A DNA stretch of 64,000 nt, taken from contig NZ_LHZC01000041.1 of NCBI RefSeq assembly GCF_001580615.1, positions 1-64,000 of the forward strand, in the 5' to 3' direction. The notes below the pieces were generated by a model that saw nothing but the letters and a program-made list of their open reading frames with translations, was not told where the DNA came from and made no database searches. Source of the stretch: Acetobacter malorum (GTDB lineage: Bacteria > Pseudomonadota > Alphaproteobacteria > Acetobacterales > Acetobacteraceae). Below, piece by piece: positions 18,874-29,068 of this stretch. The stretch's first letter is position 1. Every line of letters begins with the position of its first letter. The position numbers were made by a program, and so were the translations under genes.

Positions 18874-20556
18874 TTACAGGTTGGCAATCACTTTCAACCC
18901 GACCAGCGCGGCATCCGGCCTGCGAGAGGTTTCACCCGGACGGATCATATACTGGAATTCAGGCTGAACCAGCACACCGGGAACAGCATCAATGGCGTAA
19001 TAGGCCTCGATAACGTGAGAGTCCGTTTGCGGTGCCAGAACCTGAGCGCCCAAAGAAAGACCGGCATCCCGCGCATACATCTGCCCAAGCTCTTTCCGAT
19101 GACTGACGTGATACCAGGAATATAAAATTCCCAGTCTGTCCGTCACACGACCCGGAATGACACCATTGAAGGACAGGCCTCCATAGGCTTCATCAGAGAT
19201 GGAGGACACATGCGGCGTGTTATGAATATACCCGGCCATGAGGTACCCCCCGGCCATCTGATTACGCCCCCCTTTACGGTAGATCATCTGGTCACCCTCA
19301 AACCAGAACATATCCATTGGGGCACTATGCAGACGCCCCGTCGCGACAACCTTGTTGGCCGGAGAGGCCCCCAGAACATCCGGATAGCGCGAGGTATCAT
19401 GCGCATAACCAAAAACATAATGCCCTGGCAGGCGATTTCGCGTCAGGAAGGGTTGCCATGTAAACTCTATCGGCAACATCAGGCCTGTGGTGTTTTCACT
19501 CCCCCATGCCCAGCCGCTGGGGTTAGTGGAAAGCGGGCTGACCTGATAAGCCCCCAGTTGCACCATGGTATCGCGCGTTGGACGAAAGCGCACCCGGCTA
19601 CCCCATGTCGCTTTTGGATAAACTGCAAACCCGGGATCGACTTTTAAAGCCACCGGGGCCGAGCATGTCACCATAAAGGAACAGATAAGCGGCGATGTTG
19701 CAAAAACATGCGTCAGGGACATACGTCCGAACGTGATATCCATGCGGTTCTGGAGAAACTTTTTTTCCGCGTAGAAATCAACAAGATGGGCCACAACATG
19801 CCCGGAAAGTCCGTAAACTTCCATAAGGTTTACATAATAATCCCCAACCCGGTCATGCGAGACTTCTCGCCCGGCACGGTTCATAAGCAGGGTATGGATA
19901 GACCACCCGTTCAGGCCCGCCAGTTTCCCCAGATCAAAGTTCATCTGCAGGGTTAGCTCATGCACATAATCCATGCCGCGCTGCATGCCGCCATGGATAT
20001 TGGCCATTGCTTCTCCTTTATACGTAAAAGAGAAAACAAAGCCTTTTTTCTGTAGTCTTTCCCTAAATGGCATAATCAGAGGAACAAGATGCCCGCTCCC
20101 GGCGGTGGGAACATAATAGGGGTCATCCATATCCGTGCGGCGCTGGGCATCCACTTCTGAGGGAAGCAGCCAGGACGGTCCTTCTTTTCCCGTCAGAGCA
20201 TCCAGCTCCAGTTTATGAAATGTCTTGGGGCTTTGATATTCATCCACACTGGGAACATCCATCGTCGCCAGACCGGGCCAGGGTGCAACCGGTACGCCAC
20301 TTGCCGGAAGCGGGGAGTTCTTTGGGCGCACAAGCACACGGGCATCCGGCTGAGACGGATCATCCTGTGGGGGCGTTCCGGAAAGAACATCGACATAAAC
20401 GGTTTTTTTGGTCGGAGACGGTAAGATGCCAGCGTCTTCAGCGTGAGCGACACCGGTAGAGAGAGTGATTAACAGGCTTCCTGCAAGTGTTACCCCCCTC
20501 AAAGCAGAAGACGGTTTAAGCACAGGAAATCTGTTGCAGCGTTTGCGATACATCAT
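18874..20556 (-). CDS. oprB: OprB-type carbohydrate porin
   Basis: 560-residue outer membrane protein. A signal peptide ends near STGVAHA; then a Pro-rich segment of roughly 110 residues precedes the OprB barrel, which starts around SFTYKGEAMANIHGG and ends with the typical strand IRPGETSRRPDAALVGLKVIANL-like terminus (ARG-type motif and final aromatic-free strand). OprB porins admit glucose and related sugars; the neighbouring divergent gene encodes periplasmic-facing glucose dehydrogenase, so a role in sugar entry is likely. The start is uncertain: ATG at 20556 or 20553, or GTG at 20580, none with a strong ribosome binding site. Confidence 0.87.
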   Translation of the reverse strand: MMYRKRCNRFPVLKPSSALRGVTLAGSLLITLSTGVAHAEDAGILPSPTKKTVYVDVLSGTPPQDDPSQPDARVLVRPKNSPLPASGVPVAPWPGLATMDVPSVDEYQSPKTFHKLELDALTGKEGPSWLLPSEVDAQRRTDMDDPYYVPTAGSGHLVPLIMPFRERLQKKGFVFSFTYKGEAMANIHGGMQRGMDYVHELTLQMNFDLGKLAGLNGWSIHTLLMNRAGREVSHDRVGDYYVNLMEVYGLSGHVVAHLVDFYAEKKFLQNRMDITFGRMSLTHVFATSPLICSFMVTCSAPVALKVDPGFAVYPKATWGSRVRFRPTRDTMVQLGAYQVSPLSTNPSGWAWGSENTTGLMLPIEFTWQPFLTRNRLPGHYVFGYAHDTSRYPDVLGASPANKVVATGRLHSAPMDMFWFEGDQMIYRKGGRNQMAGGYLMAGYIHNTPHVSSISDEAYGGLSFNGVIPGRVTDRLGILYSWYHVSHRKELGQMYARDAGLSLGAQVLAPQTDSHVIEAYYAIDAVPGVLVQPEFQYMIRPGETSRRPDAALVGLKVIANL

Positions 20557-21695
20557 CTGACCATGAATAAGTTTTAGCACTCTGGCCAGAAAGTGCCCGG
20601 TTAAAGCGTGGAAAGCTGGAGATGTGACCTAAAAAAGGAACGTCCTGTTATGCACTCATGAAATCAGGTCACTCATTTGAAAATCCAACAATTTTTAAAA
20701 CGGACCCTGACACATCAGGGCCCGCCTTCCGCCAGGAATGCCCTCTCTCATCTGAAAGACGGCAAAATGCGATAGCATGTTTTTTCTGAGAGAGCCTGAA
20801 AAACTAACAGTATAAAAAACACAAAACCGTTACATTTAATAAGTATACAAATAAACATAAAGTAATGATTTTATATTGTGGAATTTTATTTAGGGGTGAT
20901 TATAGAGCGCGCACCTTAAAGGATCTGACCGAAACGTCAGGCCACATCAAGATCAAAACAGAAAACGCAAGATATAAAAATCAAGAATACCGTACTTCCG
21001 TTCCAAACCTTCTTTACCGAACCAAAAGGACGCATCAGGAATGATCTGAGGAACACCTTGAAAAACATCGCGTTTGGCTGTTGCTGTGCATGAACCCTTT
21101 AAGGCGCTGAAACCCGTGCAATGTCCAATATATGAAAGAGGGATTTTCCATATTTTTTCTATATGGATATAAGCGGGAAAGACCATTTCCCTTAAGCAAA
21201 TTTCTCCATAAAACATATTATTATCAATGGTTTATTCTTATTTAACCCAAAAACACAATGCCACTTATCCGGAAAAAGCATGAGGGAAAAGGGCGATACT
21301 TCTCACCGGAACGTTACCCCAACAAATATTGCGAAAGGCCCCTTATTGGGCCGGAGAGGACAAACATCCCCCCGATCCAGCACCGCATCGGCACCGGAAA
21401 AGAGTCTGCCTTTTCACAAAAAATCTATCCCAAAAGAGGAGCTGTGCCCGCCCTGGTAAAATTTTTAAAAAAATGACCGTTTTTATAGAGATTTTCCCCA
21501 AAGGACTTCTTGACAGAATGAAACAGATTGGACACAGAGCATTTTCCGCTCCTCTGGAAACAATGATAAAGGACTCTTCCCAAAGCCCATGGCCCGCAGG
21601 GAAAATTTCTTGTCATAAGCCAGTGTATCTGGATTTAGTCGTAACCTCGGCCCGGCACCCTGCTGTCAGGACGATTTCAATACTGGAGTGACAGC
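20557..21695. other. 1.1-kb intergenic region between oprB and gcd
   Basis: No convincing gene. Contents seen: a 9-bp hairpin at 20702-20723 followed by U4 on the minus strand; an inverted repeat CTCTCTCA (20743-20750)/TGAGAGAG (20787-20794); an AT-rich stretch 20800-20900; and short ORFs without family resemblance or good ribosome binding sites. It must contain both divergent promoters and may hold long leaders or a small RNA. Confidence 0.5.
20702..20723 (-). terminator. hairpin in the oprB upstream region, terminator- or attenuator-like
   Basis: Read on the minus strand, GGGCCCTGA pairs with TCAGGGTCC (one G-U pair) around a 4-nt loop, followed by GUUUUAAAAAUUG. It sits about 145 nt before the oprB start, so it could end a minus-strand leader or small RNA. 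The U-run is short. Confidence 0.35.
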
Positions 21696-24137
21696 ATGGG
21701 TGACGGTCAACCCGTAGATCACCATTCTCCGCTAGGTGGCATTTATCGTGCCATCTTTTCTGTCATCAGCCTTGCTGCCGGTCTGGCGCTTGCTTACGGT
21801 GGCGTAAAGCTTCTGATGCTGGGCGGCTCGGCATATTATCTGCTGGCCGGGATAGCGTATTGTGCTCTGGCCATTCTGGTTTTTCTGAAGCACCCCTATA
21901 CTCTGGCTGTGTCTGCGGTTGTTTTTGCCGCCACCTTTATATGGGCGCTGTGTGACACGCCGGAAATTGGCTACTGGGCCCTTTTGCCGCGTCTGGTTGT
22001 GCCTGCCATTCTCTTCACCCTCAGCCTGTGGGCCGTCGCGACATTCCCCGCAACGTCCTCCCCCATCCGGCGGGGCAGCGTTTTTGGTGGTCTTGGCATT
22101 GTCGGCTGTTTGCTGGTGACGCTGGCAGAAGCCTTCTTCCCGCACGGGCAGATCAGCAACCCCGATGCCGCATCAGCCAACCCGCAGGTGGCTCAGGCAG
22201 GCAAGACCGATGCAGCAGAGGATTGGGAATTCTTTGGGCGTAATGCTCAGGGTACGCGGTACGCACCCTATACCCAGATCACACCGGACAATGTCAGCAA
22301 GCTGAAAGTCGCGTGGGTTTATCATACAGGTAGAAGAACGCAGGGTCCGGGTACGGGGGTTGACGAAAACACCCCCCAGCAGATTGGCAACGTGCTGTAT
22401 TCCTGCACGCCGGAAAACCTGATTACGGCTCTGGAAGCGGATACCGGTAAAGAAATCTGGAAATTCGACCCCAAGGCGCACTCTGCTGAACATGTCACCT
22501 GCCGTGGCGTTGGCTATTACGATGCCACAAAAGACGCGAGCCTGACCGCTGAAGACAAAGCAGCGGATGATGCGGCCCCGATGTGCCATCAGCGTATTCT
22601 TGTCTCCACCGTGGATGCCCGCTTTATTGCGCTGGATGCCCACACCGGCGCGCAGTGCTCCGGCTTTGGTGAAAACGGCTTTGTGGACCTGAAGAAACAG
22701 ATGGGTCCGGTTGCTGCGGGTAAACGCTACCACCCCACCTCCATCCCTGTGGTGATGGGCCATGTTGCCGTTATTGGCGGCTGGGTGCGTGATATTGTTC
22801 ACGGCGAACCCTCCGGCGTTGTGCGGGCTTACGATGTGCGGACTGGCGCTCTGGTCTGGGCCTGGGATGTTGGGGATCCGGAAAACACCGGCGCACCTGC
22901 GGATGATCAGACCTACACGCTGGAAACCCCCAATGTGTGGACCATCCCGACCTATGATAAAGAGCTGAACCTCGTCTATCTGCCCACCGGCAACGGACCG
23001 CCCGATTACTGGGGTGGAGACCGGACGGTTGCCAAAGAAAAATTCGGCGCTGCCGTTGTTGCCGTGGATGCCTCTACAGGCAAAACAAAGTGGGTCTTCC
23101 AGACTGTGCACCACGACGTCTGGGATTATGACCTGCCGTCTCAGCCCGTTCTGTATGATGTGACCAACGCGCAGGGTGAAAAAGTCCCGGCACTGATCCA
23201 GACCACAAAGACCGGCCACATCTTTGTTCTGGACCGCCGCACCGGCACGCCGGTGACGGAAGTGCAGGAACGCCGCGTTGCAACCTCTCCTTCAGCGCAG
23301 GGCGAACATCTCTCCCCCACCCAGCCGTTCTCTGTTGGCATGCCCACCATTGGGGCTGATCCGCTGACGGAAAGCTCCATGTGGGGTGTCAGCACGTTTG
23401 ACCAGCTTTATTGCCGCATCATGTTCAAGGATTCGGTTTATGAAGGTCCGTTCACGCCGCCGGGTGAAAAACCCTATATCGAATGGCCCAGCCTGCTGGG
23501 TGGCATGAACTGGGGTGGCATCTCCATTGATGAAGCGCGTGGCGTCATGTTTGTGAATGACATGCGTATGCCCCTGCGTATGTCTCTGGTGAACCTTGAA
23601 GAAGCCAAGAAATATAAAGCCTCAACCGACGAAGTGCCGGGCTTTATGGGCACCATGCGCCCGCAGGTGGCTGGCCCCTATGCCGGTGTGCGCATTGATA
23701 TTCTGCAGTCTCCGCTGCAGGTGCCGTGCAACACGCCGCCCTTCGGCACCATGAGCGCCATTGATCTGCATAGCAAAAAGCTGCTGTGGCAGGTGCCCAT
23801 GGGCACAACGCAGGATCTGGGTCCGATGGGCATCAAAACCCATCTGCCGGTTCCCATGGGTATGCCGACTTTGGGTGGCCCCACCTCCACCGCGTCCGGG
23901 CTGGTCTTCTTTGCTGGCACACAGGACTATTATCTGCGTGCGCTGAATTCCAGTACGGGTAAGGAAGTCTGGCGTGAGCGTCTGCCGGTTGGTGCTGTGG
24001 CAGCCCCGCTCATTTTCCGCTCCCCCAAAACGGGTAAGGAATATGTGGTGATCTCTGCTGGCGGCATGAGCCACTCTCCAGATGTGGGTGACTATATTAT
24101 TGCCTACACGCTGCCGGATGATGTTGCGGCCAAATAA
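21696..24137 (+). CDS. gcd: membrane-bound PQQ-dependent glucose dehydrogenase
   Basis: Oxidises glucose to gluconolactone in the periplasm and passes electrons to ubiquinone, a hallmark of acetic acid bacteria. 813 residues. Residues about 15-145 form five membrane helices; the rest is the eight-bladed PQQ propeller, starting DWEFFGRNAQGTRYAPYTQI and including CRGVGYYD, the TKTGHIFVLDRRTG lysine region, GGMNWGGISID and GKEYVVISAGG. The ATG is preceded by GGAG 7 nt upstream. PQQ must be made elsewhere. A strong terminator follows. Confidence 0.96.
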   Translation: MGDGQPVDHHSPLGGIYRAIFSVISLAAGLALAYGGVKLLMLGGSAYYLLAGIAYCALAILVFLKHPYTLAVSAVVFAATFIWALCDTPEIGYWALLPRLVVPAILFTLSLWAVATFPATSSPIRRGSVFGGLGIVGCLLVTLAEAFFPHGQISNPDAASANPQVAQAGKTDAAEDWEFFGRNAQGTRYAPYTQITPDNVSKLKVAWVYHTGRRTQGPGTGVDENTPQQIGNVLYSCTPENLITALEADTGKEIWKFDPKAHSAEHVTCRGVGYYDATKDASLTAEDKAADDAAPMCHQRILVSTVDARFIALDAHTGAQCSGFGENGFVDLKKQMGPVAAGKRYHPTSIPVVMGHVAVIGGWVRDIVHGEPSGVVRAYDVRTGALVWAWDVGDPENTGAPADDQTYTLETPNVWTIPTYDKELNLVYLPTGNGPPDYWGGDRTVAKEKFGAAVVAVDASTGKTKWVFQTVHHDVWDYDLPSQPVLYDVTNAQGEKVPALIQTTKTGHIFVLDRRTGTPVTEVQERRVATSPSAQGEHLSPTQPFSVGMPTIGADPLTESSMWGVSTFDQLYCRIMFKDSVYEGPFTPPGEKPYIEWPSLLGGMNWGGISIDEARGVMFVNDMRMPLRMSLVNLEEAKKYKASTDEVPGFMGTMRPQVAGPYAGVRIDILQSPLQVPCNTPPFGTMSAIDLHSKKLLWQVPMGTTQDLGPMGIKTHLPVPMGMPTLGGPTSTASGLVFFAGTQDYYLRALNSSTGKEVWRERLPVGAVAAPLIFRSPKTGKEYVVISAGGMSHSPDVGDYIIAYTLPDDVAAK

Positions 24138-24170
24138 GCGGCCAAAAACTCACTAAGCGGAACACAGGAA

Positions 24171-24199
24171 AATCCCCACTTTATGTGGGGATTTTTTTT
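24171..24199 (+). terminator. intrinsic terminator after gcd
   Basis: AATCCCCAC (24171-24179) and GTGGGGATT (24185-24193) with a TTTAT loop and a T-run to 24199. Confidence 0.92.
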
Positions 24200-24285
24200 A
24201 CCCGGCCTCCGGGAGCCAAAGCGTGACCATGCGCCCGCTCAAGGTTGTGATTGCATCCGGCTTTCAGGAGAGGCACCATGCGCGC

Positions 24286-25437
24286 ATGGTTCGGACTTTT
24301 CTTCTTCCCGGAACAGCGCAAAAGAGAAAACGCACACTCTGCTCGCTGTTTCTTGGCGGGCTGGCAACGCTCTCTGCCTGTGCCGGGCCAACACGCTCTA
24401 CATACCGCGCCCCCGGTGCGGCTCTTAACCCGTGGGGGCCGTATATTCAGGAAGCCTCCACGCGGTTTTCCATCCCGCAGTCCTGGATTCGGGCTATCAT
24501 GCAGCAGGAGTCCGGTGGGCATCAGTATATGCATGGCCGGCCCATCCGCTCCATACACGGGGCGGTCGGCCTGATGCAGATCAAGCCTGACACCTACAGG
24601 GAACTGGCCAGACGCTACCATCTGGGGTCCGACCCGTACAACCCGCATGACAACATCATGGCAGGCAGTGGGTATATCCGCGAGTTGTATGACCGCTTTG
24701 GCTCTCCGGGTTTTGTGACTGCCTATAACTGCGGCCCACAATGCGCGGAAAACCACCGTAGCCGCGGCACAAGTCTGCCCTCCTACGCGCGGACCTATCT
24801 GGCGTCCGTCAGCCCGCATCTGAATGACCCAGTTCCGGCCACGACCACAACAACCGAGATGGCGTATGCCACCGCCCCCAGTGCGGCCATTCCTCAGCAG
24901 GTTGCAGTCCCGGCCAGCCCACCAGCGTATCGCGTGGTTGCCGCCTCCGCTCCGGCCACGGTGGCGGTTGCCAGCGCAGCGCCAGCAAGCCCGGCCGGAA
25001 CCGCCACGGCTCCGCCCCTTGCTGATGATGACCTTGCCCCACCAGCCCCGTATGCATCATCGGACGGAGATATTGCTGTCTCTTCCGCCGCAGGGACTGA
25101 GGCCGCGGGACAAGCGTTAACAACACCAGCCGTCACCCCTGCAACTTATGCTACCCCGGCGGCCACCACGGTCTGGCAACAGGACACCGGGGGGAACGCC
25201 ATGATCCAGATTGGCGCATTTTCCACACAGGAACGCGCCCTTCAGGCGGCGGCTCTGGCCAGACAGTCCTCCGGTGGACTGGCGAGTGCCGTCAACCGGA
25301 TTGAGCTGATCCCCACCACAAACGGTCGCCAGATCTGGCGGACACGGCTGGCGGGCCTGTCCGCTACACAAACCAGCCCGATCTGCTCGCAGCTTCGGCA
25401 ACAGGGGCTATCCTGTATTCTGGTTGTTAATCAGTAA
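24286..25437 (+). CDS. lytic transglycosylase lipoprotein with SLT and SPOR domains
   Basis: Peptidoglycan-cleaving lipoprotein. The N-terminus has KRKR, a hydrophobic core and LSAC lipobox. Residues about 50-170 (numbering from the chosen ATG) are the SLT domain: SWIRAIMQQESGG with the catalytic glutamate, AVGLMQIKPDTY, NIMAGSGYIRELYDRFG and AYNCGP. A long Ala/Pro/Thr linker follows, then a C-terminal SPOR domain (MIQIGAFSTQERAL...SCILVVNQ), which binds denuded septal glycan. Start uncertain: ATG 24286 gives the shortest signal; GTG at 24223 has GGGAG at ideal spacing. Septal targeting suggests a cell division role. Confidence 0.87.
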   Translation: MVRTFLLPGTAQKRKRTLCSLFLGGLATLSACAGPTRSTYRAPGAALNPWGPYIQEASTRFSIPQSWIRAIMQQESGGHQYMHGRPIRSIHGAVGLMQIKPDTYRELARRYHLGSDPYNPHDNIMAGSGYIRELYDRFGSPGFVTAYNCGPQCAENHRSRGTSLPSYARTYLASVSPHLNDPVPATTTTTEMAYATAPSAAIPQQVAVPASPPAYRVVAASAPATVAVASAAPASPAGTATAPPLADDDLAPPAPYASSDGDIAVSSAAGTEAAGQALTTPAVTPATYATPAATTVWQQDTGGNAMIQIGAFSTQERALQAAALARQSSGGLASAVNRIELIPTTNGRQIWRTRLAGLSATQTSPICSQLRQQGLSCILVVNQ

Positions 25438-25805
25438 ATTTTCTCTATTTTTTTTGCGGCCTCTGCTCCGGGCAGTATAAACAGGCGAATGGCTATGCCG
25501 AGCGCCTTAGCCTGCTACAGGCCGGATCTGACCACATTCCGCATTGAAACCCGTTACACCTCTCTGCCACCCTTATCTGATGAAACTGCTGACAGACGCT
25601 TTGGAAAAGAGCGGCTTTCCACAGGGCGACCCAGCCCTCCTCCGCCCCTTGTCCGCAGAGAGCGTAAGCAGACGCTTGGCGGGATTGCCCCGACAGGATA
25701 TGAAGAGAACCAAGACCCATTCGACCATGAACCGGACCTGACCCTGCGCATCAGGCAGGCCGGGGAACATCGGCGCCCCACCGCCGAAGGAGCCGTATCG
25801 ACATT
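25438..25805. other. intergenic region before the DUF3576 gene
   Basis: About 370 nt. Short overlapping ORFs exist on both strands but none resembles a known family or has a convincing start. The region likely holds the promoter of the DUF3576-leuS cluster. Confidence 0.4.
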
Positions 25806-26345
25806 ATGCCACGTCGTCCCATGCCCTGCCCTTCCGCTTCCGGTTCTGCCTCCAGCGGCTCACGGCCTGCTTTCTGGCTGGCTGGCGTTGCCCTTTCCGG
25901 CCTTCTGCTGCTGCCGGCCTGCTCCAGCGGCCCGCGCACCAGTAGTGATCTGACCGCCCCACGCAACCATCTTCTGCATGAAGACCGGGGCGCATCTGGC
26001 GGTGAGGATGTGCTGAAAGGCGGCGTGAACGCCTATCTGTGGCGCGCCACGCTGGATACGCTCTCCTTCATGCCCGTCGCCACGGCGGATGCGGAAGGCG
26101 GCATTATCCTGACGGACTGGTACACACCGCCCGCAGCCCACGGCGAACGCTTTAAAATGACAGCGTTCATTCTGGACCGCCGCCTGCGCTCCGATGCGCT
26201 GCGTCTGACGGTTTTCCGCCAGGTCCAGCAGGGCACGGAATGGGTGGATACGCCGCCCGCCGCCAATACGGCGTCTGATATTGCGGCCCGCATTCTCTCC
26301 CGCGCACGTAAACTGCGCGCAGACAACGGCAACCGGGACGACTGA
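25806..26345 (+). CDS. DUF3576 lipoprotein
   Basis: 179 residues. The N-terminus has basic and Ser-rich residues, a hydrophobic stretch FWLAGVALSGLLLLPAC forming a lipoprotein signal, then the DUF3576 core: GVNAYLWRATLDTLSFMPVATADAEGG, IITDWY and TAFILDRRLRSDALRLTVFRQV. The family is conserved in alphaproteobacteria directly before leuS, as here, but its function is unknown; the neighbouring lptE suggests an envelope role. A terminator follows before leuS. Confidence 0.88.
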   Translation: MPRRPMPCPSASGSASSGSRPAFWLAGVALSGLLLLPACSSGPRTSSDLTAPRNHLLHEDRGASGGEDVLKGGVNAYLWRATLDTLSFMPVATADAEGGIILTDWYTPPAAHGERFKMTAFILDRRLRSDALRLTVFRQVQQGTEWVDTPPAANTASDIAARILSRARKLRADNGNRDD

Positions 26346-26366
26346 CGTCCCGGCCTTTTGCTGTCT

Positions 26367-26391
26367 CCGGCCCCTTTGTGGGCCGGTTTTT
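26367..26391 (+). terminator. intrinsic terminator after the DUF3576 gene
   Basis: CCGGCCC (26367-26373) and GGGCCGG (26380-26386) around CTTTGT, then T5. It lies 32 nt upstream of leuS, so it may only partly separate the two genes. Confidence 0.8.
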
Positions 26392-26422
26392 CCTGATTTA
26401 AAAATTCACCCGCGCGAGTTCC

Positions 26423-29068
26423 ATGACACAGCCTGCCAACACGTCCACCGCCCCGGCGCAGCCCTCTACAGGAGCGTCCTTCGATTTTCAGAGCGTTGAG
26501 CCCCGGTGGCAGAAGGCGTGGGATGATGCCGGTGTGTTCACCGTGCCGGACGTCCCCCCGGCCGATAAGCCCAAATACTATGTGCTGGAAATGTTCCCCT
26601 ACCCCTCCGGCCAACTCCATATGGGCCATGTGCGCAACTATGCGCTGGGGGATGTGGTCGCCCGTTACAAACGCGCCCGTGGCTACGCGGTGCTGCACCC
26701 CATGGGCTGGGATGCATTCGGCCTGCCGGCGGAAAATGCCGCGCGGGAACGCGGCGTGCATCCGCAGGACTGGACGCTGAAAAACATTGCCGCCATGCGC
26801 GCCACCCTGCAGCGCCTTGGCTTCTCCCTGAACTGGGACCGTGAGATTGCCACCTGCCTGCCGGACTATTACGGCAAGCAGCAAAAGCTGTTTCTGGACT
26901 TCCTGCAGGCGGGCCTGGTGGAACGCCGGGAAAGCTGGGTGAACTGGGACCCGATTGACCAGACCGTTCTGGCCAACGAGCAGGTTGTGGACGGTCGCGG
27001 CTGGCGCTCCGGCGCGCTGATCGAGAAAAAGAAGCTCTCCCAGTGGTTCCTCAAGATTACCGATTTTGCGGAAGACCTTCTGGACGGGCTGAAAACGCTG
27101 GACCGCTGGCCGGACCGCGTCCGCGTTATGCAGGAACGCTGGATTGGCCGTTCGGAAGGCGCTCACATCAGCTTCTCCCTGCATCAGCCGCCACAGGGGC
27201 TGGATAGCAATCTGAACGCGGTTGAGGTCTTCACCACCCGCCCGGATACGCTATTCGGCATGTCCTTTCTGGCGATCGCCCCGGACCATCCGCTGGCCGC
27301 CTATGTGGCCCAGAGCAATAAAGACGCCGCTGAGTTTATTGCGGAATGTCGCCGCCTCGGCACCTCGGTCGAAGCTGTGGAAACGGCTGAAAAGCGCGGT
27401 TTTGATACCGGCCTGCGCGTCAACCATCCATTCATGGACAAGAGCTTTCCGATCTGGATCGCCAATTTTGTGCTGATGGATTACGGCACCGGCGCGCTGT
27501 TCGGCTGCCCCTGTGGCGATCAGCGCGATCTGGACTTCGCGCATAAATACGACCTGCCCGTTACACCGGTTGTCCTGCCGCAGGGCAAGGATCAGGCCGA
27601 CTTCGCCATCACCAAAAACGCCTTTGCCGGCGATGGCACGATGATCAATTCCGGTTTTCTGGATGGCCTGACCACCGAGGACGCCCGCAAGGAAGCCATC
27701 ACCCGGCTGGAAGAACTGGGCGTGGGCAAAGGCGTGGTCAACTGGCGCCTGCGGGACTGGGGCGTGTCCCGCCAGCGTTACTGGGGCTGCCCTATTCCGG
27801 TCATCCATTGTGACCATTGCGGCCCCGTGGCCGTGCCGGACGCCCAACTGCCGGTCAAACTGCCGGAAGACGTCACGTTCGACAAACCGGGCAACCCGCT
27901 GGACCATCACCCCACATGGAAACATGTGGACTGCCCCAAGTGCGGCAAGCCTGCGGTGCGTGAGACCGACACGTTTGACACGTTTGTTGACAGCTCATGG
28001 TATTTTGCCCGCTTCACGGCCCCGCATGCCGAGACCCCGACCGTGCGCGCCGCGGCCGATGGCTGGCTGGCCGTTGACCAGTATATTGGCGGGATTGAGC
28101 ACGCCATTCTGCACCTGCTCTATGCGCGCTTCTTTACCCGCGCCATGCGCAAGACCGGGCATCTGGATCTGAGCGAACCGTTTGCCGGGCTGTTCACGCA
28201 GGGCATGGTCAGCCATGAAAGCTACAAGGATGCTTCCGGAAACTGGCTGTATCCGGAAGAAGTGGACCTCAGCGGGAATGCTGCCGTCAAGCGCGACACG
28301 GGTGAAGCCGTGACCGTTGGCCGCGTGGAAAAAATGTCCAAGTCCAAGCGGAACACGGTCTCACCTGAGGCCATTATTGAACGCTTTGGCTCGGATACGG
28401 CCCGCTGGTTCGTGCTGTCTGACAGCCCGCCGGAACGCGATATGGAATGGACGGAAGCCGGTGTCTCCGGGGCCGCTCGTTTTGCACAGCGTCTGTTCCG
28501 CCTTGTGCGCACCGTGGCAGAAACCGTGCCAGTTCAGGACGCCTGCCCTGCAGAAATCGCCCCGCAGGCAGATGCCCTGCGCCGCGCCACGCACCGCACC
28601 ATTGCGGCGGTGACGGAAGCGCTGGAAACCTTCACCATCAACGTGGCTGTGGCCCGTATCCATGAGCTGACCTCCGCTCTGGCCGATGCGGAAAAAACGC
28701 CGGATCTGCCCGGCATGGCTTTTGCACGGCGTGAAACCGCCCGCGCACTCTGCCAGCTTTGCGCCCCCATGATGCCGCATCTGGCGGAAGAAATGTTTGC
28801 GCAACTGGAGCCGGGCAAGACCATGGTGGTGGACCTGCCCTGGCCGGAAGCTGACCCCAGTCTGCTGGCTGCAACTCAGGTCACGCTGGCTGTGCAGATT
28901 ATGGGTAAACTGCGCGGCAAGATTGATGCCGCACCGGATGAAGACAGTGTCACCGTGATTGCCCGCGCAGAGGCCGAGCCCAATGTGGCGCGGCTGCTGG
29001 AAGGCAAGCGGATTGTCAAACGCATTCACGTGCCCAACCGTATCGTCAACTTTGTAACGGCAGGCTGA
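26423..29068 (+). CDS. leuS: leucyl-tRNA synthetase
   Basis: 881-residue class I synthetase. The HIGH motif is HMGH within [16 protein letters not shown] (near residue 64), the KMSKS motif is MSKSKRNTV near residue 638, and the CP1 editing insertion with its T-rich and [15 protein letters not shown] region lies between. Zinc-binding-like cysteines occur in the IHCDHCG and CPKCGKP segments. Its stop overlaps the lptE start (TGATG), making leuS-lptE-holA a likely operon. Confidence 0.98.
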   Translation: MTQPANTSTAPAQPSTGASFDFQSVEPRWQKAWDDAGVFTVPDVPPADKPKYYVLEMFPYPSGQLHMGHVRNYALGDVVARYKRARGYAVLHPMGWDAFGLPAENAARERGVHPQDWTLKNIAAMRATLQRLGFSLNWDREIATCLPDYYGKQQKLFLDFLQAGLVERRESWVNWDPIDQTVLANEQVVDGRGWRSGALIEKKKLSQWFLKITDFAEDLLDGLKTLDRWPDRVRVMQERWIGRSEGAHISFSLHQPPQGLDSNLNAVEVFTTRPDTLFGMSFLAIAPDHPLAAYVAQSNKDAAEFIAECRRLGTSVEAVETAEKRGFDTGLRVNHPFMDKSFPIWIANFVLMDYGTGALFGCPCGDQRDLDFAHKYDLPVTPVVLPQGKDQADFAITKNAFAGDGTMINSGFLDGLTTEDARKEAITRLEELGVGKGVVNWRLRDWGVSRQRYWGCPIPVIHCDHCGPVAVPDAQLPVKLPEDVTFDKPGNPLDHHPTWKHVDCPKCGKPAVRETDTFDTFVDSSWYFARFTAPHAETPTVRAAADGWLAVDQYIGGIEHAILHLLYARFFTRAMRKTGHLDLSEPFAGLFTQGMVSHESYKDASGNWLYPEEVDLSGNAAVKRDTGEAVTVGRVEKMSKSKRNTVSPEAIIERFGSDTARWFVLSDSPPERDMEWTEAGVSGAARFAQRLFRLVRTVAETVPVQDACPAEIAPQADALRRATHRTIAAVTEALETFTINVAVARIHELTSALADAEKTPDLPGMAFARRETARALCQLCAPMMPHLAEEMFAQLEPGKTMVVDLPWPEADPSLLAATQVTLAVQIMGKLRGKIDAAPDEDSVTVIARAEAEPNVARLLEGKRIVKRIHVPNRIVNFVTAG

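Noticed and set aside
20953-21476. Small ORFs in the oprB-gcd gap (87 and 72 codons)
   Set aside because: No ribosome binding site of note, no family resemblance, and base composition is not gene-like.
25489-25953. Overlapping short ORFs before the DUF3576 gene
   Set aside because: Proline-rich translations in several frames at once; none has support over the others.
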